Positions 1 to 11,063 of a stretch of 64,000 nt of DNA are shown piece after piece. Position 1 is the stretch's first letter; each line of letters starts with the position of its first letter. The position numbers and the translations under genes are program-made. The notes beneath the pieces were generated by a model, which was given only the letters and a program-made list of their open reading frames with translations, was not told the origin of the DNA and made no database searches. This DNA comes from Osedax fenrisi (lineage: Eukaryota > Annelida > Polychaeta > Sabellida > Siboglinidae). The stretch spans positions 38,352,545 through 38,416,544 of the forward strand of contig OZ025244.1 of assembly GCA_964019155.1 (NCBI GenBank), written 5' to 3'.

Positions 1-647
1 TTCTATATTTGTTATCAAATATTCATTAAGTTATAAGCATATATCTAGAGGTCATATAAGTTACTAATACCATAGATCTAGATAGAAAGAGTTTCTCTCT
101 AGCTCTGTGCCTAATACGGACACTCTAGATGTCTTAAATACGGATTACCCTATAACCAATCAGCGCGCATCGTATGAAATATTCTGATATTCATAAAAAT
201 CGCGTGCGTTATAATATTAATACCACCAATAAAGATAAATCTACAATTTGTATTATTTATATACTTAAATTGTATTATAAAAATAAATAAATTATTAACT
301 AATTAAATTAGAATAAATTGTTCATAAAATTAATTATAAATAATGTAATTGCAATTTGTCAAATTGATTCATCAATAATATATAGTTTATCTAGTGGTAT
401 ATAGGGTGTCCGTATTATAACACAGGGTGTCCGTATTCGGACATGGGTACCGAATACGGACACCCCCGTTATCTATGGAATTAAAAGATTAAATAAAATT
501 TTAAAATCACATCTATAATCATATATTATTAATATATTGTAATTTTTGAATAAAAATAATGAGTCATAAAATGTTATGACCAAGTATCCGTATTAGCTTA
601 CTTTCCCCTATGTCTATTGTAACAAAGTCAAGAAAACTAACTGTAAT
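1..647. other. AT-rich stretch, no gene seen
   Basis: No reading frame or splice-site-bounded island is visible on either strand. The only structure is a set of GTGTCCGTATT motifs (around 115, 405, 425 and 585), two of which form the strong hairpin listed separately. Confidence 0.6.
425..465. repeat. 16-bp perfect hairpin (GGGTGTCCGTATTCGG)
   Basis: GGGTGTCCGTATTCGG (425-440) is followed by about 9 nt and then its exact reverse complement. The same GTGTCCGTATT core recurs just upstream at about 409 and in the other orientation near 115. It may be the terminus or subterminal region of an unrecognised DNA transposon; no partner end was found. Confidence 0.7.
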
Positions 648-1085
648 CAAAGATTTTGCGAAGCAAAGATATAATACTCCCTATCTACGCAAAGTTATTA
701 GTATTCATAAACGCCGCTGCTAGCAGCAGTATCGAAATATATATAGGTTTGCAGTGATTTGCATACTACAATGTTTCCTTTGCTCTATTAAATTACATGC
801 CATATAAATTAGCTTTTACTCGTCACATAGATATTTATAGCATTTAAAACCTACATATCCTATTGTTTTGTTATATATTAGTAATGAACACTTAGTTTTC
901 ATAATAAAAATAATAATTTAAAAAATATTATTTTGCATTTTAAAAGTGCATAGTTTGATACGAATTTACATTATAAACAATACAGTTCCGAAAATTGACC
1001 CTATATAGGTGGCGATGTTGGTTTTTGCATACAAAATATAATTGCATGATTTAGAGTATTATATTTTTCTTTAAAAAAATCTTTG
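648..1085 (+). mobile_element. MITE family M1, copy 1
   Basis: A 438-bp non-coding element. The left end begins CAAAGATTTTGCGAAG and the right end finishes as its imperfect inverse (about 30-bp terminal inverted repeats). It is flanked by CTGTAAT and CTATAAT, a 7-bp target-site duplication with one mismatch. Copies lie at 21580-22033 (same orientation) and about 15720-16205 (inverted). Internal landmarks shared by all three are GCTGCTAGCAG and TAAATTACATGC. Confidence 0.8.
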
Positions 1086-1089
1086 CTAT

Positions 1090-1440
1090 AATGGTATAGA
1101 TGCTCTTAAATAAATTATCTCTATCATTGGTATCATACCAAGGATGTTGTTTGAACGTTAATACCTCAGGCATACTAACGGGAATTGAGATGGGGTAGTC
1201 GAGGGAGATGCAAGTGGAGGAAGATGAGCTGAGAAGTATAATAGATAAAGGTATTGAATAAGGAGAATTACATAATAGAAGAAGGTGTATTGATAGTGTA
1301 TCGATAGTATCACGCGAGTTAATTGGAAATATTGTGAAAGGGGTACATGATGCCAATTATCATAGTATTGATAGAACAGTTGATAAGATTATATTAATGG
1401 ATAGATGTGTATAAAGTATAGAGATATTGAAGAGTACATA
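1090..1440 (-). mobile_element. possible LINE endonuclease-RT linker fragment
   Basis: On the minus strand an open frame of about 100 codons ends in ...LTFKQHPWYDTNDRDN. This resembles the HPWYD-type linker between endonuclease and RT in CR1/L2/Rex-like LINEs. The segment is less AT-rich than its flanks and abuts MITE copy 1. The assignment rests on that short motif only. Confidence 0.35.
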
Positions 1441-2320
1441 GAGAAACATGAGGTATTAATAATCAAACATTAATGACTGATATATATATTAAAAAATAAC
1501 AAATTTTCAAAAATTAAAATTATTTAAAAAGTATTATAATCAATATAGGTAATAAAGTATTAAATTATGTTTTTAATTCAACTAGTTATCAATTATATAA
1601 CTATTTTTATCTTATATATTATTATTTTATATTTATTTACCAACAGCTTTACTGATTTATAATTTTTTTTTAAAGTATTACAATTTAAATGACTAAAAAA
1701 TTATACTACAATTGATTGTTCATTAGGATATAAATATATCAAACAGTATTCAAATTAATATAAACCATGTGGTAATAATAATTAGATTTCAATAGGAATT
1801 ATTATATAATATTTAGCTAAACTTTATAAAATATATGTTATACTTTGCTTTGAATACTAACATAGGATTAAAATATTTTTTTATTTTTGTTGTATAGGTA
1901 TCAATTTTCATTATTTGTTATCAGTATTATAATTGTATTTGATCTAATTGAAATCGATTAAATATGACATTACACTACTTACAGGAGATAACAATTAATA
2001 AATCTAATCGCTTTCACTATTTCCCTTAGACATTATCTATAATGTGATTTCATACATTCGTATTTATTATTATATTCCATGATATTAAGTTATGGAAAGT
2101 TCCATACACCATTGTCTACTGTTATTTATACACCCAATATCTATTTAACACTTTCAATACCATGCATATTTGTATGCAGGAGTTTTAATCGTGCTATAGT
2201 ATTTTAATTACCCTGCAAATCGATAAATTTGGTAGTAATAATAATATATATTTATATAATTATATTTAGGTATATATTAATTGGTATCCTAGATCTCATT
2301 AAAATATTACTCATTTGTAG
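1441..2320. other. AT-rich region upstream of the LRR exon
   Basis: No coding island is seen. If the downstream LRR exon belongs to a multi-exon gene, this is intron sequence; no upstream exon with a signal peptide was recognised in it. Confidence 0.5.
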
Positions 2321-3028
2321 AAAAATCACGAATGTACGGATTTATCAGGTAAAGGATTACAAAAAACGATGCCACCGTTTTGGCTGGATAAGAATATAAA
2401 TAGGAAAAGTAAAATATCCATAAAATGTACGAAACTAAATATTAGAACGATTTCTCGAGAGGCGTTCTGGTCGTCCGACAAAAGCGACAGCGTAGCGATT
2501 AAACGACTGAACCTGAACAACAACGTGATAGCGGCGCTCGACGATAACCTATTCGTACAGTTACCCAACCTACTCTACCTATCGCTGGAGAACAATCTGA
2601 TAACCACGATACCGGAAGCGCTGTTCGCGTTGAATCCGAAAATAAAGGAAATAAATCTCCGCAAGAATATCATCGACGACGTTCGGTTCGACTTCGGCGC
2701 GCTCGCCTCACTCGAGACATTGAACCTAGACTACAACATGTTGGCCCGTCTCGAGCGGCACGTTTTCGAGACCTACGTGGAAAGCAGCCGACGACCTACG
2801 CTGACTATCCGCGGCAATAACTTCCGTTGCGACTGCGCGCTGTTGTGGGTGCGCTACGCCGCGGTCGAAGCTCGCCTACTGTACGACGCCGACGTGAAAT
2901 GTAGGCGTGGCCTGTTGGCTAACGTCAGCGTGAAGTGCGTCCTGTTTCTAGACTGCGTGGTCGGCGAGAACGTTCAGCAGAAAACGTTTCTGAAGAAGTT
3001 CTTCGAGAACTGCCGCTTATCGGGTTAG
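2321..3028 (+). CDS. extracellular leucine-rich-repeat protein, terminal exon
   Basis: The frame is open from an acceptor-like CATTTGTAG at 2312-2320 to TAG at 3026-3028. I extend upstream of the first ATG (2369) because the preceding residues, NHECTDLSGKGLQKT, look like an N-terminal cysteine cap. LRR units follow (RLNLNNNVIAALDDNLF, YLSLENNLITTIPEALF, EINLRKNIIDDVRF, TLNLDYNMLARLERHVF). A C-terminal LRR cap then starts NNFRCDCALLWVR, with Cys at the expected spacing. It ends ...FFENCRLSG with no membrane segment, so it is probably secreted or the end of a secreted ectodomain. GC content is much higher than the flanks. The signal peptide must lie in an upstream exon not identified here; an intron-poor retrocopy is the alternative. 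LRR family assignment is firm; the exact orthologue is not recognised. Confidence 0.8.
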   Translation, partial: KNHECTDLSGKGLQKTMPPFWLDKNINRKSKISIKCTKLNIRTISREAFWSSDKSDSVAIKRLNLNNNVIAALDDNLFVQLPNLLYLSLENNLITTIPEALFALNPKIKEINLRKNIIDDVRFDFGALASLETLNLDYNMLARLERHVFETYVESSRRPTLTIRGNNFRCDCALLWVRYAAVEARLLYDADVKCRRGLLANVSVKCVLFLDCVVGENVQQKTFLKKFFENCRLSG

Positions 3029-3208
3029 AAGTCGATAGTTCATATCTCCTTAGCATAATATCCCTATTATCATGTATATATATATATATATATATAAGTA
3101 GGGGACATGAGGGGGTTTTGGTCGATGCCAAATAAATCAAAACGGTATATAGATAGTATCTATTAGATATGCAACTATTTTACATTAATGAATTTTGTAT
3201 CAATTATA

Positions 3209-3261
<53 letters not shown>

Positions 3262-4555
3262 TAAATTATTGTTAATAGATAATAAACCAGGTAATGGTGA
3301 TACAAGAGGTAAGTTTATATAAATATGTGTATTTACATTAATATATAAGTACTTATATTTATATAGGATAATTAAAAGAATAAAAAGTTATATTATCATA
3401 TATTTATTTAGTTGACCACAAGAGAAAATACTCTTCGGTTTAAGTTTAGCCTTATGCAAAAGATTACAACTTATAATAATAACACATATCTTATATTGGT
3501 TTAATATAAATTATTCTAAATATAATTAATAACAATATATTTAGAATAGAGATATTACATAATTCTAAGAATAAATAATAAAAATCAATATTGTATTTTT
3601 ATAAATCAAATGTTCTGTACATAATTCTAAAATTGTACATAATCGATATAAGTAAAATCAATTAAATATATGCAATTATTTCACAGTTCAAGTAAGCTTT
3701 ATTTAAAGAAATACTATATTTCATATATAGATTAATTTGTTTTTAATTTAACATCAGTCACATCTCCGTTTGAAGATTAATAATTAACTCTGCACTTATA
3801 CGATGTATAATGTTTTCTATCATTTTAAAGGATTGATTTATATTTTAAGGAAATGAAGCTTAGGTTTAAGGATTTGAAACATTGATTATTAAGATTTCGA
3901 AACATTGCAAGTATTAGAAATTGACAAAACTAGTAGGCTACTAAGTACAATTATTATTGACACTATTATATATATATATATATATAATTTATAATAACAC
4001 ATATAGTATCGCCTGACAGATATGAAAATGGTTTAATTGGTATCGAAATATTTCTTTACGTAGGTAATTTTTTAATTATGGTTATATTTAATATATACAT
4101 GCTTATATATATATATATATAATATGTACTACATATTATGTAGTATATATTTATATTATTTAAATATTAATTATATTAATAATGTAATCATATAATAATA
4201 ATTACAATAGAGTATTTATTAATTAATAGTTATTGTACAGTTATTGTATTATTATATAATATTTTTGTACAACTAGTTATATTATTATAACTTGGTATAC
4301 TGATATCAAGGAAAGGATATTTTCTCAATATCTATGCTATGGTAACTATTTGTACTACTATATATATATATATATATATATATACCCTTTAGTGGTATAT
4401 TGTATTATATTTCAATTATTTAAATTGTTTAATAAAAAATATCAGATATTTATTTGTAAATTAAAAATGCAACCAAATTTTTAAATAGGTAATATTTTAT
4501 TAATAATACAAATTTATTTATGTATTCAGTTCGAATTGAAAGAAGTTTTTATATT
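3029..4555. other. AT-rich intergenic, microsatellites only
   Basis: Contains (TA)n runs near 3076, 3213, 3966, 4110 and 4358. No coding signal is seen. Confidence 0.6.
3213..3255. repeat. (TA)n microsatellite
   Basis: About 20 uninterrupted TA units. Confidence 0.9.
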
Positions 4556-4559
4556 TTAT

Positions 4560-5545
4560 TTATGTCTTTCTAAATGATATGTGTTCCAGGAGTATGGGAC
4601 GGATATTCCCAGGAGCGAGCGTTAATATAATGTAAGTCATGTATAGGAGGTAGTTGAAGTATAAACTTATTGGTGGAGCGTGCAGTGGTACTATAGTTTG
4701 TGATTTAAGTTTTATTAGGGAGGCTAGGTAGTCAGGAGAGTCATGGTGGATTGCTTTATGTGCCAGTAGTAAGGTCTTATAGAGGATTCTATGGTGTACA
4801 ATGTACACTTTACATGTAGCCAGTGGAGTTTAACTAGGCATGGAGATATATGATTATGGGAATATTTTGGTATGTTGAATATACTAATAATCGTATATAT
4901 TAATATTATACACCTAGCTATTGAATTTTGAAGAATTTGGAGTTTAGTAATATACGATGAGATGGTATTATAAGGAATGGAATTGCAGTAGTCGAATAGG
5001 GGTAGGCAGAAGCTATAATAATAGCGGTGGATATTAATATTGAATAACGAATAAGGAATAGTGAATGTGGTTGATAGTTTAGTAGTTTTGTTATGTGGGA
5101 CAGTTGTCTATAAAAAGTAAAAATATTGTTAAATATAACACCAATATGTTTACATGGGTTGAGTACATGATGAGATGTCCATTGCTGTTAATCGGAGGGG
5201 GAGTTGGTAAAGTTTTACTTCGGAGTGGAAGGTCAAACTATAAGGGAGTTGTTAGGTATGATGGGTAGTAATAGTACAGGAAAGGATGTCAGGTACAATA
5301 TTTTTATTTTCTGTACATTTTACATAAAGTTGGATGTCGTCCGCTTATGTATGGAAGCTAACTGGAGAATTTGAGATAAGGTGGAGAAGGGGAATTATGT
5401 AAATGTTAAATAGTATTGGTCCAAGGACCGATCCTTGGGTAACACCGTGTGTTACAAGACGGGGAGATGAACGGGGTGAGTGAACTACAACTGAGAAAGT
5501 TTGAATAGTTATGAATGAGGATAGCCATTTGTGTGCATTGATTTA
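4560..5545 (-). mobile_element. decayed Rex/CR1/L2-like LINE (RT plus C-terminal region)
   Basis: Read on the minus strand, three segments occur in the normal LINE order. First is RT block GVTQGSVLGPILFNIYI (about 5460-5400). Next is the catalytic YADD block at about 5345, read here as HT*ADDIQLYVKC. Last is the C-terminal KTLLLAHKAIHHDSPDYLASLI (about 4785-4710), matching the KILLLTYKALHG-PDYLSDL block after the RT. The Tyr of YADD is a TAA stop and the frames are broken, so this is a non-functional copy. It is markedly GC-richer than the surroundings. Confidence 0.75.
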
Positions 5546-5723
5546 TTTATAAAATTAAAATATTTAATCCCGAACCATGATGCAATACGATAAAATCACT
5601 CAAGCATAAACTACAAATTTCACAAATTCGTTAGCAGATGCCCTATCCTAACTGATATTATTCAGTAAATGTTCAGTATATGTATGTTATCTATATAGGT
5701 ATCCTATAGATCCTATAATATCT

Positions 5724-5773
<50 letters not shown>

Positions 5774-6389
5774 ATATATATATATATATATAATAAATAA
5801 ATAAATACAAATTACAATACCATAACAATGTGATATTTTAAGCATTGGGATTTGTATTGGGGATTGTGAGCTACACTCTAGTACAAAGATCGTTATATAC
5901 ATCGCATTCAGACAAAGATAAAGATTTAGAATTGTTATTAACTTTAGATTATTACTAATAGATTTATTAGATATAACAATTAATATTATTCTTAAACAGA
6001 AAAATATTAATACTATTAATATATTATGTTTCTATAATATATTATATATATATATATAATGAAAATAGTACACAATAAATTGAAAGTACATACTAATACT
6101 ATATATCTTATTGCATCATGAGAAGGTATCTCTATATTCTTACATTTAGAATTTGCACGAATTAAACCTAATATTTGAGTAAATACCTAATATTACGAAT
6201 TTACATTATATCGTGCATTTTAATTTGAATAGAATTCGTGAAAATTCGTGAAAAATGCACGAATCTAGATATGCCTGATTATAATCAGTGATAATTATCA
6301 GTGATATATCAACTACATATGTACAAAGTATCATTGAGTACGGTTGTGATTTTTTTGGACAGGACAGTTGATCAGATGATCACACTCAG
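5546..6389. other. AT-rich intergenic
   Basis: Contains a (TA)n run at about 5728-5765 with a second near 5776-5790. At 6225-6265 AATTCGTG-type motifs recur. No gene seen. Confidence 0.55.
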
Positions 6390-6479
6390 TTGATACATTA
6401 CAGTAGATACAAGGGTAGTCTGTCCAACTTGCCATGCTACAAAGCGCTGAGATTAATGAGATTAACGATGCGATCACTG

Positions 6480-7152
6480 CACACTACTATCGTAAGCCTA
6501 TCGCAAGCCTATCACAAGCCTATCGTAAGCCTATCGCAAGCCTATCACAAGCCTATCACAAGCCTATCACAAGCCTATCGCAAGCCTATCACAAGCCTAT
6601 CGCAAGCCTATCACAAGCCTATCGCAAGCCTATCACACTACTATCACAAGCCTATCGCAAGCCTATCACAAGCCTATCGCAAGCCTATCGCAAGCCTATC
6701 ACAAGCCTATCGTAAGCCTATCGCAAGCCTATCACAAGCCTATGACAAGCCTATCGCAAGCCTATCGCAAGCCTATCGCAAGCCTATCACAAGCCTATCG
6801 CAAGCCTATCCCAAGCCTATCCCAAGCCTATCACAAGCCTATCGCAAGCATATCGCAAGCCTATCACAAACCTATCACAAGCCTATCGCAAGCCTATCAC
6901 AAGCCTATCACACTACTATCCCAAGCCTATCACAAGCCTATCACAAGCCTATCGCAAGCCTATCACAAGCCTATCGCAAGCCTATCGCAAGCCTATCCCA
7001 AGCCTATCCCAAGCCTATCCCAAGCCTATCCCAAGCCTATCACAAGCCTATCGCAAGCCTATCACAAGCCTATCGCAAGCCTATCGCAAGCCTATCACAA
7101 GCCTATCGCAAGCCTATCGCAAGCCTATCACAAGCCTATCGCAAGCCTATCG
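6480..7152 (+). repeat. 11-bp minisatellite (CAAGCCTATCR), about 60 units
   Basis: Near-perfect tandem array of CAAGCCTATCG / CAAGCCTATCA, with minor variants (CCCAAGC, CGTAAGC). The variant unit CACACTACTAT occurs at 6480, 6634 and 6909, spaced 154 and 275 bp apart, both exact multiples of 11, so the register is kept without indels. Because 11 is not a multiple of 3, each frame reads an 11-residue period (KPITSLSQAYH), and no stop arises in any forward frame. This explains the long overlapping ORFs (6390-7178, 6434-6715, 6742-7173). I see no splice context or conserved flank that would make it a real gene. Confidence 0.9.
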
Positions 7153-7450
7153 ACTATATCAACATCCTCGTAGGGTGACCACGCTAGGTAATTATATAGT
7201 AGCGCAGCTCTTTAATGACTAGCACATGTTTACCTGTAATTCACTTAATGTTCATTATTTATATAAATTATATATAGGATGAAAAGAAATTGATTAAAAT
7301 ATCAATTTATTATATATTTATTAATATACATATATATATATAATATTCAAGAAGTTTCGACTATATTTATTACAAATTTTATTTAATATTTAAATATTCT
7401 CAACACTCTGGAGATATCATAATATACTAGTGTTTAAATAAATAATTTAA

Positions 7451-8270
7451 GGGCAGGGGGCACGGGTAAAAATCATGAAAAAAAAAATTATTTGTAATAT
7501 TATTTTATTATTTATTTATAATATTTGAAATATTATCTTTAAAATGGTACCAAAATGGTTTATTTACGTAAAATAAAACTAATAAAAAGAAGCATTTTAA
7601 AACAACTATAAAGAAAAAATAATATTTGTAATAAATATTTTTATTAATAGATGTATTATTTATACTGATTTATACTGATTATATTATTATTCGTATTCAT
7701 TATATATATATATTAATTTTATATAACTATACTGGTATCTATATTACATTTCATATATATATAATATTAATTTTATATAACTATACTGATATCTATATTA
7801 CATTTATATATATAATATGTCATTTATATGTAAAATATCAATAAAATGTAACTTTAACTTTAAACTTGATTTATACAAAATAATTATTTTGACCAACTAC
7901 GTTCACTATAATTTCAATAAGTTTAGTAATATTACTTTATTCTATTTAATTTTTTTTGTATTATATCCATAACATATGTAGCTTTATTATTCTAGTTTTT
8001 GTATTGATAAGAATTTATATTTATTTTTAAAATGATATTTTTGTAACATTTTTGTTAATATTTTGTATGTCATATACATAGATATGCATAACTCTTAGAT
8101 TATTAAAAAAAAAAACTTGAAAATTATGAATAACAATTATCAGATTAATTAGTATACAACTAACAATTTTTTTTATAATTTTAATATAAATTACTTAGTG
8201 AATTAAGTTTTGAAAATGAGTCCTTTTTTGTATCTTTTACATGTAAACGAAAAACCCGTGCCCCCTGCCC
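7451..8270. mobile_element. non-autonomous DNA transposon with TTAA target sites
   Basis: The left end GGGCAGGGGGCACGGGT is the exact inverse of the right end ACCCGTGCCCCCTGCCC. TTAA lies immediately outside both ends (7447-7450 and 8271-8274). The 820-bp interior is AT-rich and non-coding. A TTAA duplication is typical of piggyBac and Kolobok superfamilies; the G-rich 5' end points to Kolobok rather than piggyBac (which starts CCC), but this is inference. An internal near-duplicate of about 50 bp lies at 7711-7745 and 7768-7805. Confidence 0.85.
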
Positions 8271-8274
8271 TTAA

Positions 8275-8800
8275 TAGCAATGTATACATAATATATTTCA
8301 ATAGTATACAAAATGATTCTGGATTAGAAAATATCACTAAGGAAAGGTTATCATTATAAGTATTTAAACTATATTTATTGTTGTTATTTTACTTTATTTA
8401 AATATATTAATATGTAATAATCGATAAAGATATTTTATAATATATGTTATTATTTGGTAATATTTAAGTTAGAACATATATATATATATATATATATATT
8501 ATCTTTATTTATATGTTAGATATTTGAATAATATCTGTATGATTTAGTCATTTTGACATTGTACACGAATAACTATAATGGTTTTAAGTACAATACAATA
8601 CATGTATTGTATTACACGATTAATGATAATAATATATCATACACCATGTATATTTACAATCCAATGTATTAATCTACTTTAATACAACTTGTTGGGTAAA
8701 TTAATGATCATACTATTTGTATTATGTTTCGTCCACTATTAATACATACACCTACATGTAGATATTGACTTATATAGAATACATTATATATTATATTTAG
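8275..8800. other. AT-rich intergenic, (TA)n near 8476
   Basis: No gene or element termini recognised. Confidence 0.5.
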
Positions 8801-8804
8801 TAGC

Positions 8805-9165
8805 CATTTACACGGCATAACATGTATATTACTAATTTTAATCATTTTATTAGAAAAGTGAGTTATACTCCAATAACAAAGTTAGTTATTAACAGTTATA
8901 TAGTATATCATTATAACATCACATTAGCTTATATCATTAAAGCATACATAGATCTATTAGCACTTTACAATTATTAGTAGCATATTCCGAAACTGTTTAC
9001 AAATAATATTCACATTAGATTAAAATATAATAAAATTCAATCCAGACAAATATAATATTGTCTAGTTTTCGAAATTATATAAAATAATGAAGACATATTT
9101 ATTTCCATGAGTGTTAATGTATAAATGTATATATATATATATATATATATATTCGAATAACCTTG
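8805..9165 (-). repeat. LINE 3' region, copy 1 of a direct repeat
   Basis: About 360 bp starting TAGTAGCCATTTACACGG and ending at the (TA)n near 9130. It is repeated in the same orientation at 9950-10275 (TAGTAGCCACTTCCCACG...). Copy 1 runs directly into LINE coding sequence, so it is probably the 3' UTR of that LINE on the minus strand. Confidence 0.65.
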
Positions 9166-9780
9166 CTTACTTGTATATTTCGAGATTCTTGTTTCTAGGA
9201 CAGTGAAAGATATCCAAACATCAAGGTTCATCATAGTTACTCTCATCTCTCTCGCCAGTATACCCATATCACTCTCCAGATTCCTGATGTAACTGTCTTG
9301 TGGTCTTCCTAGTCTTCTAGTTCCACGAGTAGGTTCCCAAAGAACTAGATCCGAAACAACCTCATCATATCTCCGTTGGAAATTTCCGGCAAACTGTAAG
9401 CGCCTGTCTGATGATTATTGTAGATAATTGTCTATATCCCCATCAAGTATCTCGTTTGTAACTTTCTGAGACAAATGTTTAGTATCATTGAGTGTGTGTG
9501 CTATCTAGTTGTTTAAGTAGTATCTTTGTGAGGGCCCGCGTCTAACATCCGTACAGCTGTGGAGTGCATGAGCCTGATTGTAAATTTCCTACTAAGAGTC
9601 TATGTAACACATATTCCTCATTTGCAGACAGATTCTCCAAGCAAGCGTTTTTCTGATTTTCCAATTTTGGCACTGTTGTTTTTCCATGCCCGATGAGGTA
9701 ATTGAAGTTGTCATCCATTTTCTGATTTGATCCATCTATAGCTTTGATTTCAGCCTTAATGACCTAAATGTAGATAGTGA
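9166..9780 (-). mobile_element. LINE C-terminal fragment (RTE-like family), frameshifted
   Basis: On the minus strand the C-terminal block of an invertebrate LINE is readable: RRLQFAGNFQRRYDEVVS, then DLVLWEPTRGTRRLGRP, then ESDMGILAREM, MNLDVWISF. This sits downstream of the RT in full-length copies. Stops and at least one frameshift interrupt it. The 63-kb LINE in this window belongs to the same general type. Non-functional. Confidence 0.7.
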
Positions 9781-9949
9781 TGCATGAGAGATAATACATT
9801 ATAATAATTATTATTAGAAGAAGAATTGTAGTTTTTTTTCTGTTAGTTTTCTAGTTTATAATTATATTATTTTTTTCTTCTAAAGGGCTTCAATATAATA
9901 TATTATATTTTCTGTTATTATCGCCCAATTATATTATTAAAATATATGT

Positions 9950-10275
9950 AGTAGCCACTTCCCACGATATAACATGTATATTACTAATTTGCAATCATTT
10001 ATTAGAAAATTGAGTGATTCTCCAGTAAAAAAGTAAGCTATTAACATTATAATTATTTCATATACCATTATAGCATATATCACATTAAAATATACCATTA
10101 TAGCATATATTATATAGATTTATCAGTATAAAAAATACATTATTATGTAATCCTGAGATTAAAATATAATAAAACATAATTCCTTAAAATGAAATATTTT
10201 ATAGTGTATAAAATTGTAATCATATAAACAAATGAAGAAATATTTCTTTGCCCCAGTGTTATACATATATATATA
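9950..10275 (-). repeat. LINE 3' region, copy 2 of the direct repeat
   Basis: A diverged copy of 8805-9165, same orientation, also ending in a (TA)n tract (10263-10280). No coding part follows, so it may be a 5'-truncated insertion or one side of a duplication. Confidence 0.6.
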
Positions 10276-10279
10276 TATA

Positions 10280-11055
10280 ATATTTATACCCTGTAGCATA
10301 TATACATACTAATATTTGATACACATTTTAACTATTCTAAAAATAATATATTTAAAAATCAATTTTAGAAAGCGAAGTAAAAGGTTAACATACTAATTAA
10401 TTATAAACTGTGAATAAACTGTACATACGTGTATTATACGTGATATGTATATATAGAAATAATACATTAATATAACAAAACGTATGCACTGACATACTCT
10501 ACGTAACTTAGAATATACGCAGCTCATGGAGATTCATATTCAATATAGATCATATGAATATATACACTATGTGTCTCCTATATAGTAAACAAAGATGTGT
10601 GTTAAATTAATAACGATATATATATATATAGAGCATATTATATACTTATTTAATAAATAGTATTTATCATATGTAGTAAATAAATATATATATATGTTAA
10701 ATTAATAATAATATATATATATTACTGTTCATGACCAACATCATGAATACACATATTGTGGGGGTATAACAAGAATGTAAACATACTAATTTATTAATCC
10801 TAACATAAACGCTTTGTTTAATAGTTATAATATTTATATAAGTATATATATAATCGATATTATTTCACATTTAGTATGTTTAGTACACATACTGAAATTG
10901 CTCTGAAACCAAAGAAATCAAGAGCTTCAAGCAAAGTACCTGAAGGGTTGGTAACCTGTGTGTATTATAGGAATGATTGTGTGCCCGATGGGTGTGTCTA
11001 TAGAGATAATTATAGAGATCATTATTATACGAGTCTTCAAACTAAATTATGATAT
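10280..11055. other. AT-rich intergenic
   Basis: No gene seen; short (TA)n tracts at about 10616 and 10712. Confidence 0.5.
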
Positions 11056-11063
11056 TACATATA

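Noticed and set aside
3040..3135. Small frames overlapping the end of the LRR exon
   Set aside because: Other-frame reads of the LRR exon and the adjacent (TA)n.
6390..7178. 262-codon open frame (and two overlapping ones)
   Set aside because: Entirely explained by the 11-bp tandem repeat, which lacks stops in all three forward frames. No splice sites or non-repetitive domain support it.
7711..7805. Short direct repeat as a possible CRISPR-like array
   Set aside because: Only two copies, AT-rich, inside a transposon in a eukaryotic sequence.
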